DNA of 64,000 bases from Phragmites australis (GCF_958298935.1 NC_084939.1:5967501-6031500), one strand, 5' to 3'; positions 33,803 to 47,068 are shown, numbered from the stretch's first letter. Numbers and translations: made by a program. The notes: generated by a model from the letters alone, not told the origin.

Positions 33803-35530
33803 ATGGAGAGATATGGGAAGATTCCGCTCTTTGAAGGTTGTGATTTTTCTTATTGGATGGTGCGCATGGGGGCTTATCTTCTACGCTAATGAGGTGCAAT
33901 ATGAGAGGTTGTAAACTCCAACTATGATATCCTTATTGCTCATACTACTCAGGTCAAAATCGAACAATTTGAAGCCAACAATAAGGCTCAAAATATATTT
34001 TTCGCAAGCTTGAGTCGTAATGAGTTTGATAAAGTCCAGTACCGCCGGATTGCACGAGCGATTTGGACTACTCTTAGTGTCTTCCATGAGGGCACTAACC
34101 AAATCAAGGCTCGGCACCAGAGCAAGTACAACCAAGAATATCAGACGTTCGTGCAAGGACCTGGAGAATCATTGGATGCTATGTTTGCTAGATTTGGTGG
34201 AATTATTAGCAACCTTGGGTCCACCAGTGTATTACCCTACTATAATCATGAGAATCTAACTTCTCTATACTCTTGACTGTAACATTGAAGAGTCATCCAG
34301 TTATGACACATTAACTTGTGATGAACTCTTCAACAATCTCAAATCCATCGAGATAGTCAAAGCGGCTCGGATAGGCCTAGGAAACCCCCTGTCTCAGAAC
34401 ATAGTGTTGGTTTCAGGACCTAGCGATGGTAGTCAGTCTGGAGTTGGTGTTTCTTATGCTAACCCCTTAACTGTTGGATTTGCTTTCTCTTCCTTGGTCT
34501 ATATCACAGATGAGCAAGCGGATATGCTTGACGATGAGGATCTTGCACTAATTGTGAAGAAGTTCACCCGCTTATATAACAACCACCGAGACCAGAGGAG
34601 GGGTAGTTCTCGGGCTTATTTTGAGTGTGGTGACACCACCCCACTTCAAGGTAGACTGCCCTGAGCTCAAGAAGAGGAAAGACTGCAACCATGACCACGA
34701 CAAGCACAAGAAGTTCAAGAAGCCCTTCCTGAAGAACCGTAACAAGATAGCCAAAAAGACAATTAAGGCGACTTCAAGGGCGTTTGTGGTAGCGCTCAGT
34801 GATGTCGACACTTCCTCAAGTGGGGAGGACAGCTCAGAGGAGGAGGAGCAACCCATGAAGAACAAGAAGAAGGCAAAGGATTTCATTGGTCTTTGCTTCA
34901 TAGCGAACGACAATGACAACAACCCCGAGCTTGACTCTTTTGAGGTATCACCTTCCTACAATTAGCTTTCTATTCAGGTCGATACCTTGAATGATGCGCT
35001 TGTTAGCCAGGATAGGTTGCTCAAGAAGGTGGTTAGGGAGGTTAAGGAACTCAAGTCTAGGCTGAAGTGTTCATCATCTGAACTTGAGTTGCTTAAGTCT
35101 AGGGATAGTGATGAGGAGTGTGATAGTTACCTTGTGGTCATGAGTGAGCTTGCCGAGCTTCAGACTTTGCATGCTTAAGTCGCTAGTCGGTTTGAGACTA
35201 TCCAGAATAAGCACCTTGAGGAGGAGTCTAGACCTACTTTCTTAGGTGCTTGCAAAAATTGTCATTTGCTTCAAAGGATGTGGATGCGAAAGCTAAGCGT
35301 ATAAATGAGCTAGAGTCTAGATTGGAGAGTGCTGAGAGTTATGAGGATGTGTAGCCAAACTGTTCCACCTATGTCATCCTTAAGGATAAGCTCAGCTGGG
35401 TTAGAGGACAAGTTGAGAAGCTCATGGCCGTGAATGAGTATCCTCTTTCTCTTGTGGAGAAATGCTCAGAAGGCAAGAGCAAAATGAACTTGATTTTGAC
35501 CAAAACCAAAATGTGTGCAAAGGGAGGTGA
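33803..35530 (+). pseudogene. SIRE-like copia Gag
   Basis: ATG at 33803 gives MERYGKIPLFEGCDFSYWMV then RMGAYLL, the SIRE/Maximus Gag start (PxFxGxNYxYWKxRMxAYL), stopping at TAA near 33888. Downstream frames carry AQNIFFASLSRNEFDKVQ and TFVQGPGESLDAMFARFGGI, then a zinc knuckle at about 34620: YFECGDTTP in one frame and HFKVDCPELKK in the other. The knuckle (CX2CX4HX4C) has lost its first Cys to Tyr and carries an extra C that shifts the frame. A Lys-rich and an acidic stretch follow, then a coiled coil (RLLKKVVREVKELKSRL). It breaks off near 35530, with no protease, integrase or RT. Confidence 0.8.
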
Positions 35531-35975
35531 AAGGTGTGTGTCTCCGCCTCCAGCGGTCCACTAGTGTAGTCAGCACTGCGTTGTCGAACATCGACAATCC
35601 TGTCGTGCCCAACCTGGCCAACGGCAAGAAGCATGCGCGCCTAATGTATGGGGCGTACCTCTCATCCCACCTAAGAGGACTGTGAGTGCGTATCCGAAGG
35701 GGTTTCAGCACTTGAAAGAAACAATGGAAATTGAAATTGTTACTTACACCAGTATGTTACTTAGCAATTATATTTGTAACAATTACAAACAAATCATACC
35801 ACGTTGTTGTCAATCTTGAGGTGTGCTCGGTGTTCCCTGTCATAAAACGTCTCAAGGAGCGGGTAATCCGGGTGTGCCATCGCCTGCAATATGAATCGTG
35901 ACACATTCGTTAGATAACGAACAAAAACAATATAATTGATGGCATATATAAATTTTTTGACATGGAACAAAAAAA
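35531..35975. other. junction between copia Gag and MULE
   Basis: No recognisable gene. The MULE end probably lies here, but I cannot identify its TIR. Confidence 0.35.
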
Positions 35976-38682
35976 CTATATCAAATAGTTCACATCTACC
36001 AAACTGTGATTTACTGCCCCCCCCCCACCTCTAGAAGTCCCCTTTTTCCTACTAATTGGTTGATTCTTCAGGCCCTCCTTGTGTTGTTCCATCCGATGGT
36101 CAAACCGGTGGCATACGGAGCAACGTATTTTAATAGGCACCTCATCAAAGTCGTCAGCTCCATACATGTCATCACCATAACCATTATTGCAATCATCCAT
36201 CTCGTTTCGGAGATGTTTTCTCTTCCTCCTCCCTGCTTTTTGTTTCAGTAAACCACAATCTGGCACATATTCATCACCATTGTAATCAGACCATTGCGAA
36301 GAATCAAGTAAAGGCTCGAAGGTGAACTCCCAAGTCTTTAGAGCACATGCACTCTGCTGTAGTTAAGCCTACTCTACAGATCCTGTCGCCAGAGCTCTCA
36401 CCCCCAACGCTAGTCCAAAATGCGGATCTAGCGTTGTAAACATAGCTCCTTGGATCAAAAAGTTATGCCTCTTAGGTAGCAGATATTTTCCCTTGCTTCG
36501 TGAGGTGCTTAGCGATAGCTTTTCCCCACACCTCACCAGCATCAAGTCCACTACGTGCTTTCTTCCACTGATCAACAAAATAGTAGTTGCATTTGTGGAA
36601 GGTGTACTCTATGATGGCAGATACCGATATTGCACGGATGTCTTTAAGGACGTTGTTAAATACCTCCGATATATTTGTGGTCATTGTTCCATACCTACAA
36701 CCACCCTCATCATACATTAGCACCCATTTGCATTTATTAGGCATTTCGCTCTTCAACCACTTTGTCGCAGGCTCGTTCAAGATCTTCTCAAATTCTACAA
36801 GCTTTTTGTTGAACTGTGTCTCTTCTTTAATTTTGCAAAGTATCTTCAATTTCTTTATTACCTTCTTGCTCTTCTATCTTCTCCAAATGTTTGTAGCAAA
36901 ATGACGCATGCACCACCAGTGCACAAGAGGAGGATAACCCTCCATTTGTTCTCTAGCTGCATTAAGGAGACCCTGGTGCTAATCTGATATCATACATACT
37001 TGGCGCCCCGCTCTAATTACGTGACGGCGAACCAGGTATATGAACCAAGACCAACTATTATTCCTCTCTCCCTCTGTCAGTGCAAATGCTAGGGGCACCA
37101 ATTGATCCTCCACATTGATACCAACAGCAATCATTAGTGCACCCTTGTACTTTCCAGTCAAGAAAGTGCCGTCGACGCTAACCATGGGCCGACAATGCTT
37201 CAAGGCCTCTACGCATTGAAGAAAGCACCAAAACACACGTTGCATGATGGGCTTCATGACACTACTATCGCTGCCCATCACACCACCAGATGAAATGAAA
37301 TACTTAGTCCCGGGGTTAAAATGTTAAATTGCATCCAAGATCCTAGGGACCCACGCGTATGCCTCCTTCCAATCTCCCCATAGTAATGGCATGGCATGTT
37401 GCTTCGCTCTCCATGCCTTTCCATACGACACACGGTAATTGGTAAACCCAACTATAGACTCAATTAGAGAGGCTACAGACGTGTCTGGGTCCAACCAAAT
37501 GATGGGGGCGATGTGCTAACCAAGATACCTCGTTGTGCACTGGGAGTGCACTTGTTCGATCATCGCAAACCCACAAGAGTGAGGTTGTTTCACATTTGTG
37601 ACCTTCCATCATCGACCGTCACTTGGGATACGACAGACCCATACACCCCATCCACAACCTCTCTAGCAGTGTACATCTCCTTCGCATAAGAATGAACAAC
37701 ATCGTACGACCTGTAATGCTGCACTGAGTAGTCCCTGAATCAGAACTTCACTTCATCAAGACTATCAAATATCATCATCTTCTTAATCAACTCCTTCTCA
37801 CTGTCTCGTTCCTCCTCTATCGACATTAAGCCATTATCACAAAGAGCATTCTTGGTCAATGAAATGTCCTCATAGGCCGGCACCTTAGGCATATCCACAT
37901 GTACAGCTAGCCTTCAGTGTCTTTATCTCTTGCTCTGTGTAAATTCCATCCCACCAAGCCGCCTCCTCATCCTCTCCCACTTCTCTTCCCACCTCAGCAC
38001 CCACGTGTCGTTGCTCAACACCAGACACATGTTCTACTTCTTCTACATCTTCATCTTCATCTTTGTCCTTATTCTCCGACGAAAAGACAGGTGTTTCCTC
38101 GATATTTCCTTAGCCCTCCTCATCCTCAAAATAACCATCATCAAAGTCATTACATACCACAGCCAAATCAAAGTTATTGTAACCACCAGCAGCTACCTCC
38201 TGAACAGAGGCATGACGTACCTCCAGAACAGTAACATCTGCGATTTTGGAGACACCAGCAACCTCTAGGACAATACCGGGAATTTTCTGAGTCAAATGCT
38301 CAACAGGTTCCACTTCCTGGCTAATACTACCTGGCACATCTTGAACCGATGGCATCGAGATTCCTCCGATACCCACATCAATTACCAACTCCGCACAACA
38401 AACATAAGAACCATTCACACAATCCTTGTACAACTTCCAATCATTCTCGGACGTCAACTCCATAACAACACAGTGAGCCCTACCACCCCGGCCGGCATCA
38501 AACCTTCCCCTTACAGTTACATTACATACATCCACATCAACATTCATAACTGACCTAACCCGAGCAACAATTTTGTCAAAGCAAGAAGGGTTCCCAAATT
38601 TCAACACTTACTCTCTCGTCTTATCAAACTCCTCATTTGCATTAACCGTGCCACCACAAAACATACGAACAATCCGATCCAT
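35976..38682 (-). pseudogene. MuDR-type Mutator-like transposase
   Basis: Read from the ATG at 38682 (MDRIVRMFCGGTV), the parts in order are: N-terminal domain with a stop near 38610, an acidic linker, MPKVPAYEDISLTKNALCD and VKF(stop)FRDYSVQHYRSYDVV (the MuDR DNA-binding region), then PMVSVDGTFLTGKYKGALM (about 37190-37140), which holds the first catalytic Asp of the DDE domain. EGYPPLVHWWCMRHFATNIW precedes the second half (36849-36472), where MYDEGGCRYGTMTTNISEVF is the MULE hallmark. The C-terminus has CSVCHRFDHR, a zinc-knuckle-like CX2CX4H. At least five in-frame stops or shifts exist. Such proteins cut and paste Mutator elements. No clear TIRs were found. Confidence 0.85.
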
Positions 38683-39480
38683 CTACACAAACCATCCAAA
38701 TATTACACGTATACACAAATATCATCGCTATAACGCATGCAAATCCTACACATTGTCCATTTCAATATGATTGAATTTTATCACAATAATTCAAATATAC
38801 TCATATACATAGAAGAACATGCATTGCTTATATATTAAGTCTAACCATATATGATTCAATTTCCTACGCTCAAATAATTGCATACAACAAATTCCACATG
38901 ATACACATGCGTTACTATACATCCATAGCACGATATATGAACTCCGATCTAACCTAAAACGTACATTTTTCATAAATCGACATCACCATAATCTTAAATC
39001 CTAACTACCCTTAAACTAAGAATGCAAACCAAAAACACCAAAAATACTTGGAGGGAATAGAGGAACTACCTTCCTAGGACACGTCCCCACAAAATCCTCT
39101 TGAAATCGGATCCGAAATCGGTGGAGAATCGGGGGAGGGACGTCGGCGGCGATACAGCTGCTCTGTGTGTCGTACGCTACTGGGAGGAGGAAGAGGACGG
39201 TGGGAGAGAAGGGGCAGGGGAGCCTCTGTATCCAGCTTAGTTACGCCAAAAGGTGTTCGCCAAGACCCATGGCGCAACTCAGACCTGCCACGTCGATGCG
39301 ACACGTGGCACGGCGCTGGCGGGCGCCAGCGTGGCTCTTTGGTCACATCAAACTATTTTGCATGACTAAGTGAATCACGTCAATTTCGTTAGCGTGACAA
39401 AAGATGCTATTTTCTATAATATTAGATTCACACGTGCTATTATTAAAATATTAATTTAAATTTGTCTTAAAATATGTTCC
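38683..39480. other. 5' flank of the MULE transposase
   Basis: AT-rich to 39050, then a GC-rich patch (39080-39340) that could be the 5' UTR/TIR side of the MULE. AATATTAGATTCACACGTGC near 39420 may be close to the element end. Confidence 0.35.
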
Positions 39481-42400
39481 ATGTCAGCTCGCTCAGCCTC
39501 GCTCGAGCCACCGTCCACGTCATGACGTCGGTGACCCTATATGGTACGGACTTTTCCACTTGGACAATGACCGGCCTGCTTTCCATCGTTCCATGGCTAT
39601 CGCCGTGAATATTCCACCAAATATACCAGCGGGGCCATCAGGCGAGGCTAATCCACACACGCACACAAGCTAAAGGTTGCGCGCCTGCTCTCGCGTCGCG
39701 CCACGCTCACGTGAAGATCGATAGGTACCCTCGTCGACGGCGACGTGGACGCCGAGAGGATTAGCCGTCGACCCGATCGCCTTGACCAACACACGCACCG
39801 ACGGTCGGCAGGTACACATGTGCACGGACGGTGATCGATGGCGCCCATGTAGCGTGACAAGACCGATCCAGCCGTCCATCCAGTCCAGATCACTGGCGCC
39901 AGTGTACGTGTACGTGCGCATACCCCACGACCCACGTACGTACTCGCATTGCAAGATACGCGACGTGCGCGCTGCGAGCCGTCGACCGCTCCGGCCTCCG
40001 ATCGCGAATCTATCTATCCACCTCTCGGTCGGCCGGCCGGAAAAGCAGTCAAGGGCCATGTGATCGCTGAGCGGTGCGCTGCCAGGCTCGTACGCGCGGC
40101 GTACCGTGCCACATGCCCGGCCGCGTGCACTGTCGCTCTGCTACAGTAATCACGCAGCGAGTGCACTGTGCCGATCGAGTGATTGACCGGTCATGGGCTC
40201 GCGCGCGTAATGAAATTTCGTTTCGGATTGAATCAGGGGGCGTCGTGTCGACCTGGATGAGTGGCTCGTAGCCTCGTCGTCGTAGAAGCCTTGCAGACCC
40301 GACAGGCGCGTCTCGTCGACCTGGCGCGCCGTGCGGTGCATGAGCGGCCGGCGCCGTCACATCGGTGCCGCGGCGTCGTCGTGCGCTGGCACCGTACGAC
40401 TGCGCCGCGCGGCAGCGGCCGGCACAGCACGGCGGGCACGCGCGCGAGGCCGGCCCCACAGAGAGCCTCCCACCCGACGTGGCGATGGCCCCCCGCGCGC
40501 CATCAACCCCGTCTCACGTCCGCGCGGGCCGGGCCGGGCCGGGCCGTGGTCACGGCTCCCGAGGCGGTGGCGCCGGTCCGGTGCAGGGGGAGTGGATCAC
40601 CACTGTAGCGGTACTACGAAGGGGTGGCTTTCTGGAGCCGCGGGTCCGGCGTGTCAGGTATGTCATGTGGGCCGGGGGCAGCAGGCACGTGGGGCCCGCC
40701 GCAGGGTCTGTCTGCTGCGCAGGAGGCATTGGTGGGGCCCGCATTTCCAGCAACTCGAACACCTTTCACGTACGCCCTCTCCCCTGCATATAGCCTTCCT
40801 CTTTTACCCGGATCGCATCGGGAGGTGTCCCATCCAACGTTCGGCTTTTTTTCCCCTATTTTCCTCTCCCATCGATGTGCCGTACTTGGCACACCTTGCG
40901 CTTGAAACATATCGTAATTATGGTCAATTTTGATGGCTATAGTTTTAAAGAATGAAGGTTTTTTATGGATTATATTTACCGGACGCCAACGAAGTATTTC
41001 TACACCTTAATAGGAGTACTCTCACATATGTTTGAATCTTGTATGGATGTGTGCTGGAACCATGTATGGCCGGCATGCATGATGTGACATGTTGTACTCA
41101 TAAGAAATATCCCAGGTACATAGATAGCAGTTGCACTTATATATGCCTTTCAATATGTCCGTAGGTATGCCCTTCAATTTATCAGCATGCATACAATACG
41201 GAGATGCAGCATATATTATATTGTTATTTAAAATTAACAATGATGTTAAGTATTACGTGTACCCTTGGTCCTCATCCAATGTGCACATTGCAGCATCAGT
41301 ATCAAAAGTGACGTGTTGCGTGTTGGTAGTCAAAAGGGTCCGCACGAAGGGACCATCACAGCGCGCAAACAAAACCATCTATACTGATGATACATGGCTC
41401 TCCTACATGTAGAGACGAGCCCAACTGTGGCTAGTCGATCGGCTCGAGCGGAGGAAAGAGAACACATTTCAGCGTACGACCTCTGGCAATCCATGCTGGA
41501 AACGACTATGTGGATCGATCGTCCAAAGTCGTACACGGAAGGCATGCTCCTTTCGATGGACACTATGAGGCTTTGCAGTGTGACACTTGCAGGGCAGAGC
41601 CAGGATTCATTAGTAGGGCGCATAGTAATAGAATTCAATAGCTCAATGTGCCACTTAGGTTATTTCCAAAAGATATTTAAAAATTCATCTCCTATAATAC
41701 TATTATAGTATTCTCTAATACTATTACAGTATTCTCTAATACTATTACAGCATCTCCTATTTTTTTATCTGCAACAGTTATCTTATTTCCTACCTTCTAT
41801 TACTCTCCTCCTCTATTCGGATCCACAGGCATACTCTAGCTACAGTAATACACAATCTTTTTTCCTCCGCAAATTTGTCGGCTTCCAACCCCAACCCGTA
41901 TCTTTGTAGAGATTGGGAGCTATTGGAGTGCTTTACGGTGCGCTAAGATCGGTAAAGGGCATAAAAGTTGTTGGTACAGTAATTTACGAGATAAAAACCG
42001 GCTCCGTTGAAGATGGCCTTACATGGTTCATTCAATAGTTTACGGAACCGATTCAAAAATTTCTCTACTCAGTCTTGTATTCTCCAATCCGGACTCCGCC
42101 TTGAGTACTTACAAAGAAAGTAAGAATAATACCTTATTTTAAGAGTGTAACCGCGTTGAGTGAGTTTCCACTAGTCTTTAATGGCATGCAAGTAGACCTT
42201 TATGTTGCACTAGTGTTGCCACCTAGAGTTGATATCTGCATTCTGTGAATACAGCCTAGCAGTGAAAACGCCAATCCGCGCAGGAAAGGACGAGTACAAA
42301 GACCGGACACAAACCTAGGGCCGTTCCCGACCTTTTGGAGGCCCGATGCGAGATAAAACTAGAGGCCTTACATTTAATATAAGCAGTAACAAATTTTTTG

Positions 42401-42482
42401 TGTTAAAATTATAAGGTAATGCTAAATACATCACAAGAATACAAACCGAATAATTACTTGTAGTCCAATTGTTCATAAATGT
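39481..42482. other. intergenic DNA with a GC-rich island
   Basis: 39500-40760 is CpG-rich with overlapping open frames on both strands but no domain I recognise; such frames are not evidence of genes. GTGGGGCCCGC-type palindromes occur at 40690-40745. The rest is mixed-composition DNA without a recognisable gene. Four copies of a TACTATTATAGTATTCTCTAA theme lie at 41695-41755. Confidence 0.45.
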
Positions 42483-42484
42483 TA

Positions 42485-42735
42485 TTCTCTCCGTTCAAAA
42501 ATGTAAGACATTTGTTTCGAAAAAGTCAAACTTCATAAATTTTAATAGACAATTAGTCAAATTATATGCATATTTAGTATACAAATTTTGTTTCAATAGA
42601 TTTGTATTTTAAAGTACTTTTAATATGATGTTTAGCAATTGATAACATGCTATAATAAAAATTAACAGTTAAAATTTATGTTTGATGACTTTTTTAAAAT
42701 AAAATATGATTTACATTCTTGAATGGAGGGAGCAG
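42485..42735. mobile_element. Stowaway-like MITE (Tc1/mariner)
   Basis: Inverted ends TTCTCTCCGTTCAAAAATGT and ACATTCTTGAATGGAGGGAG are flanked by TA at 42483-42484 and 42736-42737. AT-rich, 251 bp, no ORF. Confidence 0.85.
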
Positions 42736-42737
42736 TA

Positions 42738-43298
42738 GGTCTAATGAAACAATTCTAGGGTAGAAGAGAAGGAAAAAAAACAAGAACATATAACATACCA
42801 CATATGCAACTGTTTTATGGGATCTTTTTTAGTAGAATTGATGCAAATGGATGAAATTAGACTATTAGAAGTGGATTAAGTTGAAGCCCTCAAGATTGAA
42901 CCTTTGCTTTCCATTAACGGCGGCAAAGGCTAACCCAACCAGCGAGGTTGCCTTCGTTTGAGGAGAGAAAGGGAATGAGAATATGAGATGCCTTCAGACT
43001 TTATGAGAAAGCATGGAAAGAATGAGAATAAAAGGAAGTAATATGATTTATGGCCTAGCCTTTTCAAATCAATGTTCTGGACCTGTGGCTTTCTCTTAAA
43101 ATAACACTTAGGCTAAATTTTGACTAGTGACTAACCAATACAAATTGTTTTATACACTATATATATGTAAGTACACATAGACCGAGACCCTTAAGTTTTA
43201 GGGCCAAGCCGGTCGCCCCTCTACCCTGCCCTCAGGGCCGGCTCGACATATATATATGCACAGCAACGTGCATGCACACACCGGCAATATGTAACATG

Positions 43299-43301
<3 letters not shown>
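42738..43301. other. intergenic, nothing recognised
   Basis: No gene or clean repeat seen. Confidence 0.4.

Positions 43302-43363
<62 letters not shown>
43302..43363. repeat. (TA)31 microsatellite
   Basis: An unbroken AT run of 62 bases. It generates Tyr-Ile repeat frames on the minus strand that are not genes. Confidence 0.95.
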
Positions 43364-43366
<3 letters not shown>

Positions 43367-46300
43367 CACGTAGCGAACATCGACCAGGCATGGTACATAT
43401 ACGTACGTTCCATGCGCGTGAATGGGGATGCATGTACCCAAAGTGGACAGACACACGTGTACGTTACCTTTGGTCTTGTCGTCGTTGCAGCTAGATCTTA
43501 GATCCCTTTGTCACGGACTAAGTGAGACGTTTCGGCACAAAACGTGTAACCGGGACACCCCGCGTTGTTTGTCGTAGAATTTTCGAGAAAGAACGCCTTA
43601 AATTCCATATGATATTGTAGGATCACACCTGCTCCAACCTAAGTTTCTTTCTCGAGGACACATTTCCTGTGTTAGTTAATCCAAACACCAGGATATCTCG
43701 ATTTTCCTACGCCGTTTTGCAATTGTTTACCTTAAATTTACCGGTATTCCCTTGTTTCTTCTTCCAATCATTATGATTTTCATTCCAAACTAATATTCGT
43801 GGTATATGTCTTTAAAAAACCAGTACAATATTTAAACATACGCATACTACATTTATATCATAACACGTACGCACCGGCTTTGGTCACTAATGAATGAAAA
43901 ACTGCATGCATCCATTACTATTCGAGTTCTGTCGTTCTGTGCGGCTTGAGCCCCACAGGAGATTTGGATTTAGTTTCCCACGTGTGTTTCCATCGAATTC
44001 TACACTAATGCACGGTGGATGGGTTGATGCGATGTCCACGCCATTCATGTGTTAATCCGCAACTACTACTGGCTTACTAGTGGTAGTTGGTGCTTATTTG
44101 CTGTGCGTGATAGAAAAAAAAAAGTATATGCATAGCCCAAGGTAATAAACAGTGAATAGGAGGGTCGTTGCAGATTGGTATCAGGAAAGTGGATATCAAG
44201 ATAACGGACGATATAACGGACGCTAATTTTCAATAACGGTAATTAAAAGGTACTTAAAAATTTATTTAATAGTGTATATGTTATGACTCTTTATCATTAT
44301 AAAAATCATATAAAATAGAATAATCAATTAAAATTTAGAGTTTAGAAACATAACTCACATACAACAAGGTAAATAATATAACAATAATTTAAATTTAAAG
44401 AAATAATGTCCTAGTAATAAACCGTTATCATGACTAAATAGTTGCCACTAAGTAGCCTTACAAGCCCTACAGCGGTCACTAACTACCAATCTGCTATTTT
44501 TAACCGCTACCTCATATCAGTAGTATTTATACCTCACTATCACTATTGTTGACGTAATTGCGTCCGCTACCAATACTATTTTGTACCGTAGTATAGCCAC
44601 TTTGTTATGATGTATGTACAACCATAATTAATAATTTATTAGGATGTCGATCTTTTATAGTACTTAAGTTGATGTCAAAGTATATTTAGGACGGGAAGTA
44701 AAAGAATAAACCATCGATAGATTGTTTTTATACTAGATTCTCATAATTAATTAGCAGCATGGTACAAAAGAAATTGTAAATACTAAGCACGTAACTGCAT
44801 AGAGCGTTGTGACATTACAAATAATGGAGAAAACTTCACGGAAAAAAGAGAAATTTATAGCCACCACAGCTCACCAGGAATAAGCGAAACTCAAGCAAGC
44901 AAAAAACCGCGCGAAGCGTTAGCCTTCTCCCATCCCATCCCCGCACACGAAACACACGGGTAGTTCCCCGAGCCGCGCCCAAAGCGAACCACGGGACCCC
45001 AAGACAGACAGGAGGGGCCCCCGCCATCACGTGACTCGCACCAACGCCCGTACCCACCCTGCTGTTGCATGCTGCCCACACGGCGGGAGAACATCGAGCA
45101 CCAGATCCCGATCCTGCTCCTAACTCATGCATGTCGCACCCGCCGTCCGCCATGTACCACGGTGAGGTTGCCCGCCCACTGCTCGTTGTGGAGCAGCGGA
45201 TCTGCTCGAGAGGGGTTAATTGCGTGGGGGGAGACGACAGAGGACATTGCTAGTCTGCTAGGTAATCACAGGTTAGTAACTATAAAGCTATGTGATTACT
45301 ACGGTCGCCTTGGACCCACATGCCATAGGTGGCATGGTGGGCCTGGGCCTCAACCTCCTTGCACCCCGGTGAGGTCACCGCCTGGCTCGTGGGGCCCACC
45401 ACCACCGCGTTAGTTTCCTGTGAAATTCTTAGATATTGGCTATTTTCAATAAAAATTTCTGCACGTGGATAACTGGACTATTGACGTTGTTAATTAGCAT
45501 GGCATCCTGACTATTGGAATTGTTGTATCTGTCACATATGGTTTTGTAAGTCTAACTTAAAAAATTATACGTCGCAACTAGCATGGCGCTATGCAATTCA
45601 ATCATACACCAAATGTCACGGCTCGGTGCAAAAAAGTTTATTTTTGTAAATTATTTTCTCAGAGATCTATTTGTAAAATATAATTTTAAAAAGAGGAAAA
45701 ATATAAAAATTCCACCTGTGTTGCCCTTGCTCTGGGCTCTCTGATCCAAGCGAAGGTGGGGGATCACCACGGTGGGCCCCGCAGGGTAGATGCTGACGTC
45801 TGGTTCGGGTCTGTCGGTCGGTGCGTGGGCATGCAGGCAAAGCATGTCCCTTTCCTTTTTTCGCGCAAACTTTTGTCTTAATTTCTAGCCATGTTCTTTT
45901 GATTTTGCAGCAGTAAGAGTTTGACAAAAATAAATTATAAAATTAGCGTGAGATACTTCATCTAGTACCAAATATAAATCTACTAGAATATCGATATGGT
46001 CTCTAATATAGCATGAATTTGATAGATTTTTATGAAATTAGTGTGAAATACTTCTCTGATCCAAAATAAAAGTCCATTAGGGCATCGATACAGTCTCTAA
46101 TATGACACTTTTATTTATAATATATATAAATACATATTATTCAAATAGAAATAGCTATATCTTATAAAACATTTTTTATAATAAATCTAGTTACATCAAA
46201 AATATGTTGACAATCTATATAGTTTTTTGGCTCCCGACGATCAGTGTCAGAAAGGTTTCAATCAGGACAAATCTAGTTAGAAACCTATATGGACTTAGTA

Positions 46301-46807
46301 TGGATCACTAACGGTTTCATATATTTGGCCGTACAACTTGGCGTTTCAATAGACCATGTGCACCGTACTAAACGGAAAAGATCAATTGGATCTTAAGTAT
46401 GGATCAAAATGTCGTAATCATGCACTTCGTATATATGCCACGTTAGCATCGTCAAACAAAATATTCCTTTGTTATGGGTTGTCTCAGTGTTACCGAACAC
46501 GCAAACATTTTTATTATTTTATATTTGTGCTTGTCTTTCCGTCACTTGTTTCTCCTTTCTAAATTTGAGAAGCATGTTTACTCGTACTAGTGATGATCTC
46601 ATATGTTTTTGTTTTTAATTGTGATAGTGCAAGTAGTACCACTGCAGCATGGTTTATATGGCATGTTGTATAAATTTTCAAATTCCAACAAATTGGAACT
46701 AATAAGATTCTGATCAAGATGGAGGGATTTCATAATAATTAAGTTGCAGAAAATACCGTAGTAACTAATTTTGAGGCGAAGGCGGTGTACGCCTTGAACA
46801 CCAAATG
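43364..46807. other. intergenic DNA with a GC-rich patch and degenerate MITEs
   Basis: 44880-45420 is a GC-rich patch with GTGGGGCCCACC and GGTGGGCCTGGGCC motifs (site II/TCP-like GGNCCCAC). 45720-45790 has GGTGGGCCCCG. 45925-46110 contains two diverged copies of a TACTTCTCTGATCCAAAATAA theme resembling Stowaway ends, and 44640-44700 ends in TATTTAGGACGGGAAGTA, also Stowaway-like. No gene recognised. Confidence 0.45.
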
Positions 46808-47066
46808 CTCCCCCCAAGTAAAAAAATATGATATTTATTTTTTATTTTTTACAGTCTTTGACTTGCAACTTACACCATTGTTCTTATTAAAATATAGTTA
46901 TAATATCTAATAAAAATATAATATTATAAAAATATTCTTTAAGACAATCTACATGTATAATTTTTATATTTTTAAATTAAATATTTTAGAAGCTAGTGAT
47001 TATTAAAGTTTCAAAAGTTTGATCGGATCTTTAGTCAAAACGTCAAGTATTTATGACCAGAGGGAG
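46808..47066. mobile_element. Stowaway-like MITE, copy 1 of a pair
   Basis: Ends CTCCCCCCAAGTAAAAAAAT and CAAGTATTTATGACCAGAGG are an imperfect inverted pair. The right flank is TA (47067-47068) and the left flank TG is probably a mutated TA. The interior ATAGTTATAATATCTAATAA is shared, inverted, with the element at 49676. Confidence 0.7.
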
Positions 47067-47068
47067 TA

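Noticed and set aside
40049..40933. Several 100-200 aa frames, including 200 aa at 40331-40933
   Set aside because: All frames are open in this CpG-rich stretch; Arg/Pro/Ala composition and no domain.
43198..43456. Tyr-Ile repeat proteins on the minus strand
   Set aside because: Translation of the (TA)31 tract.
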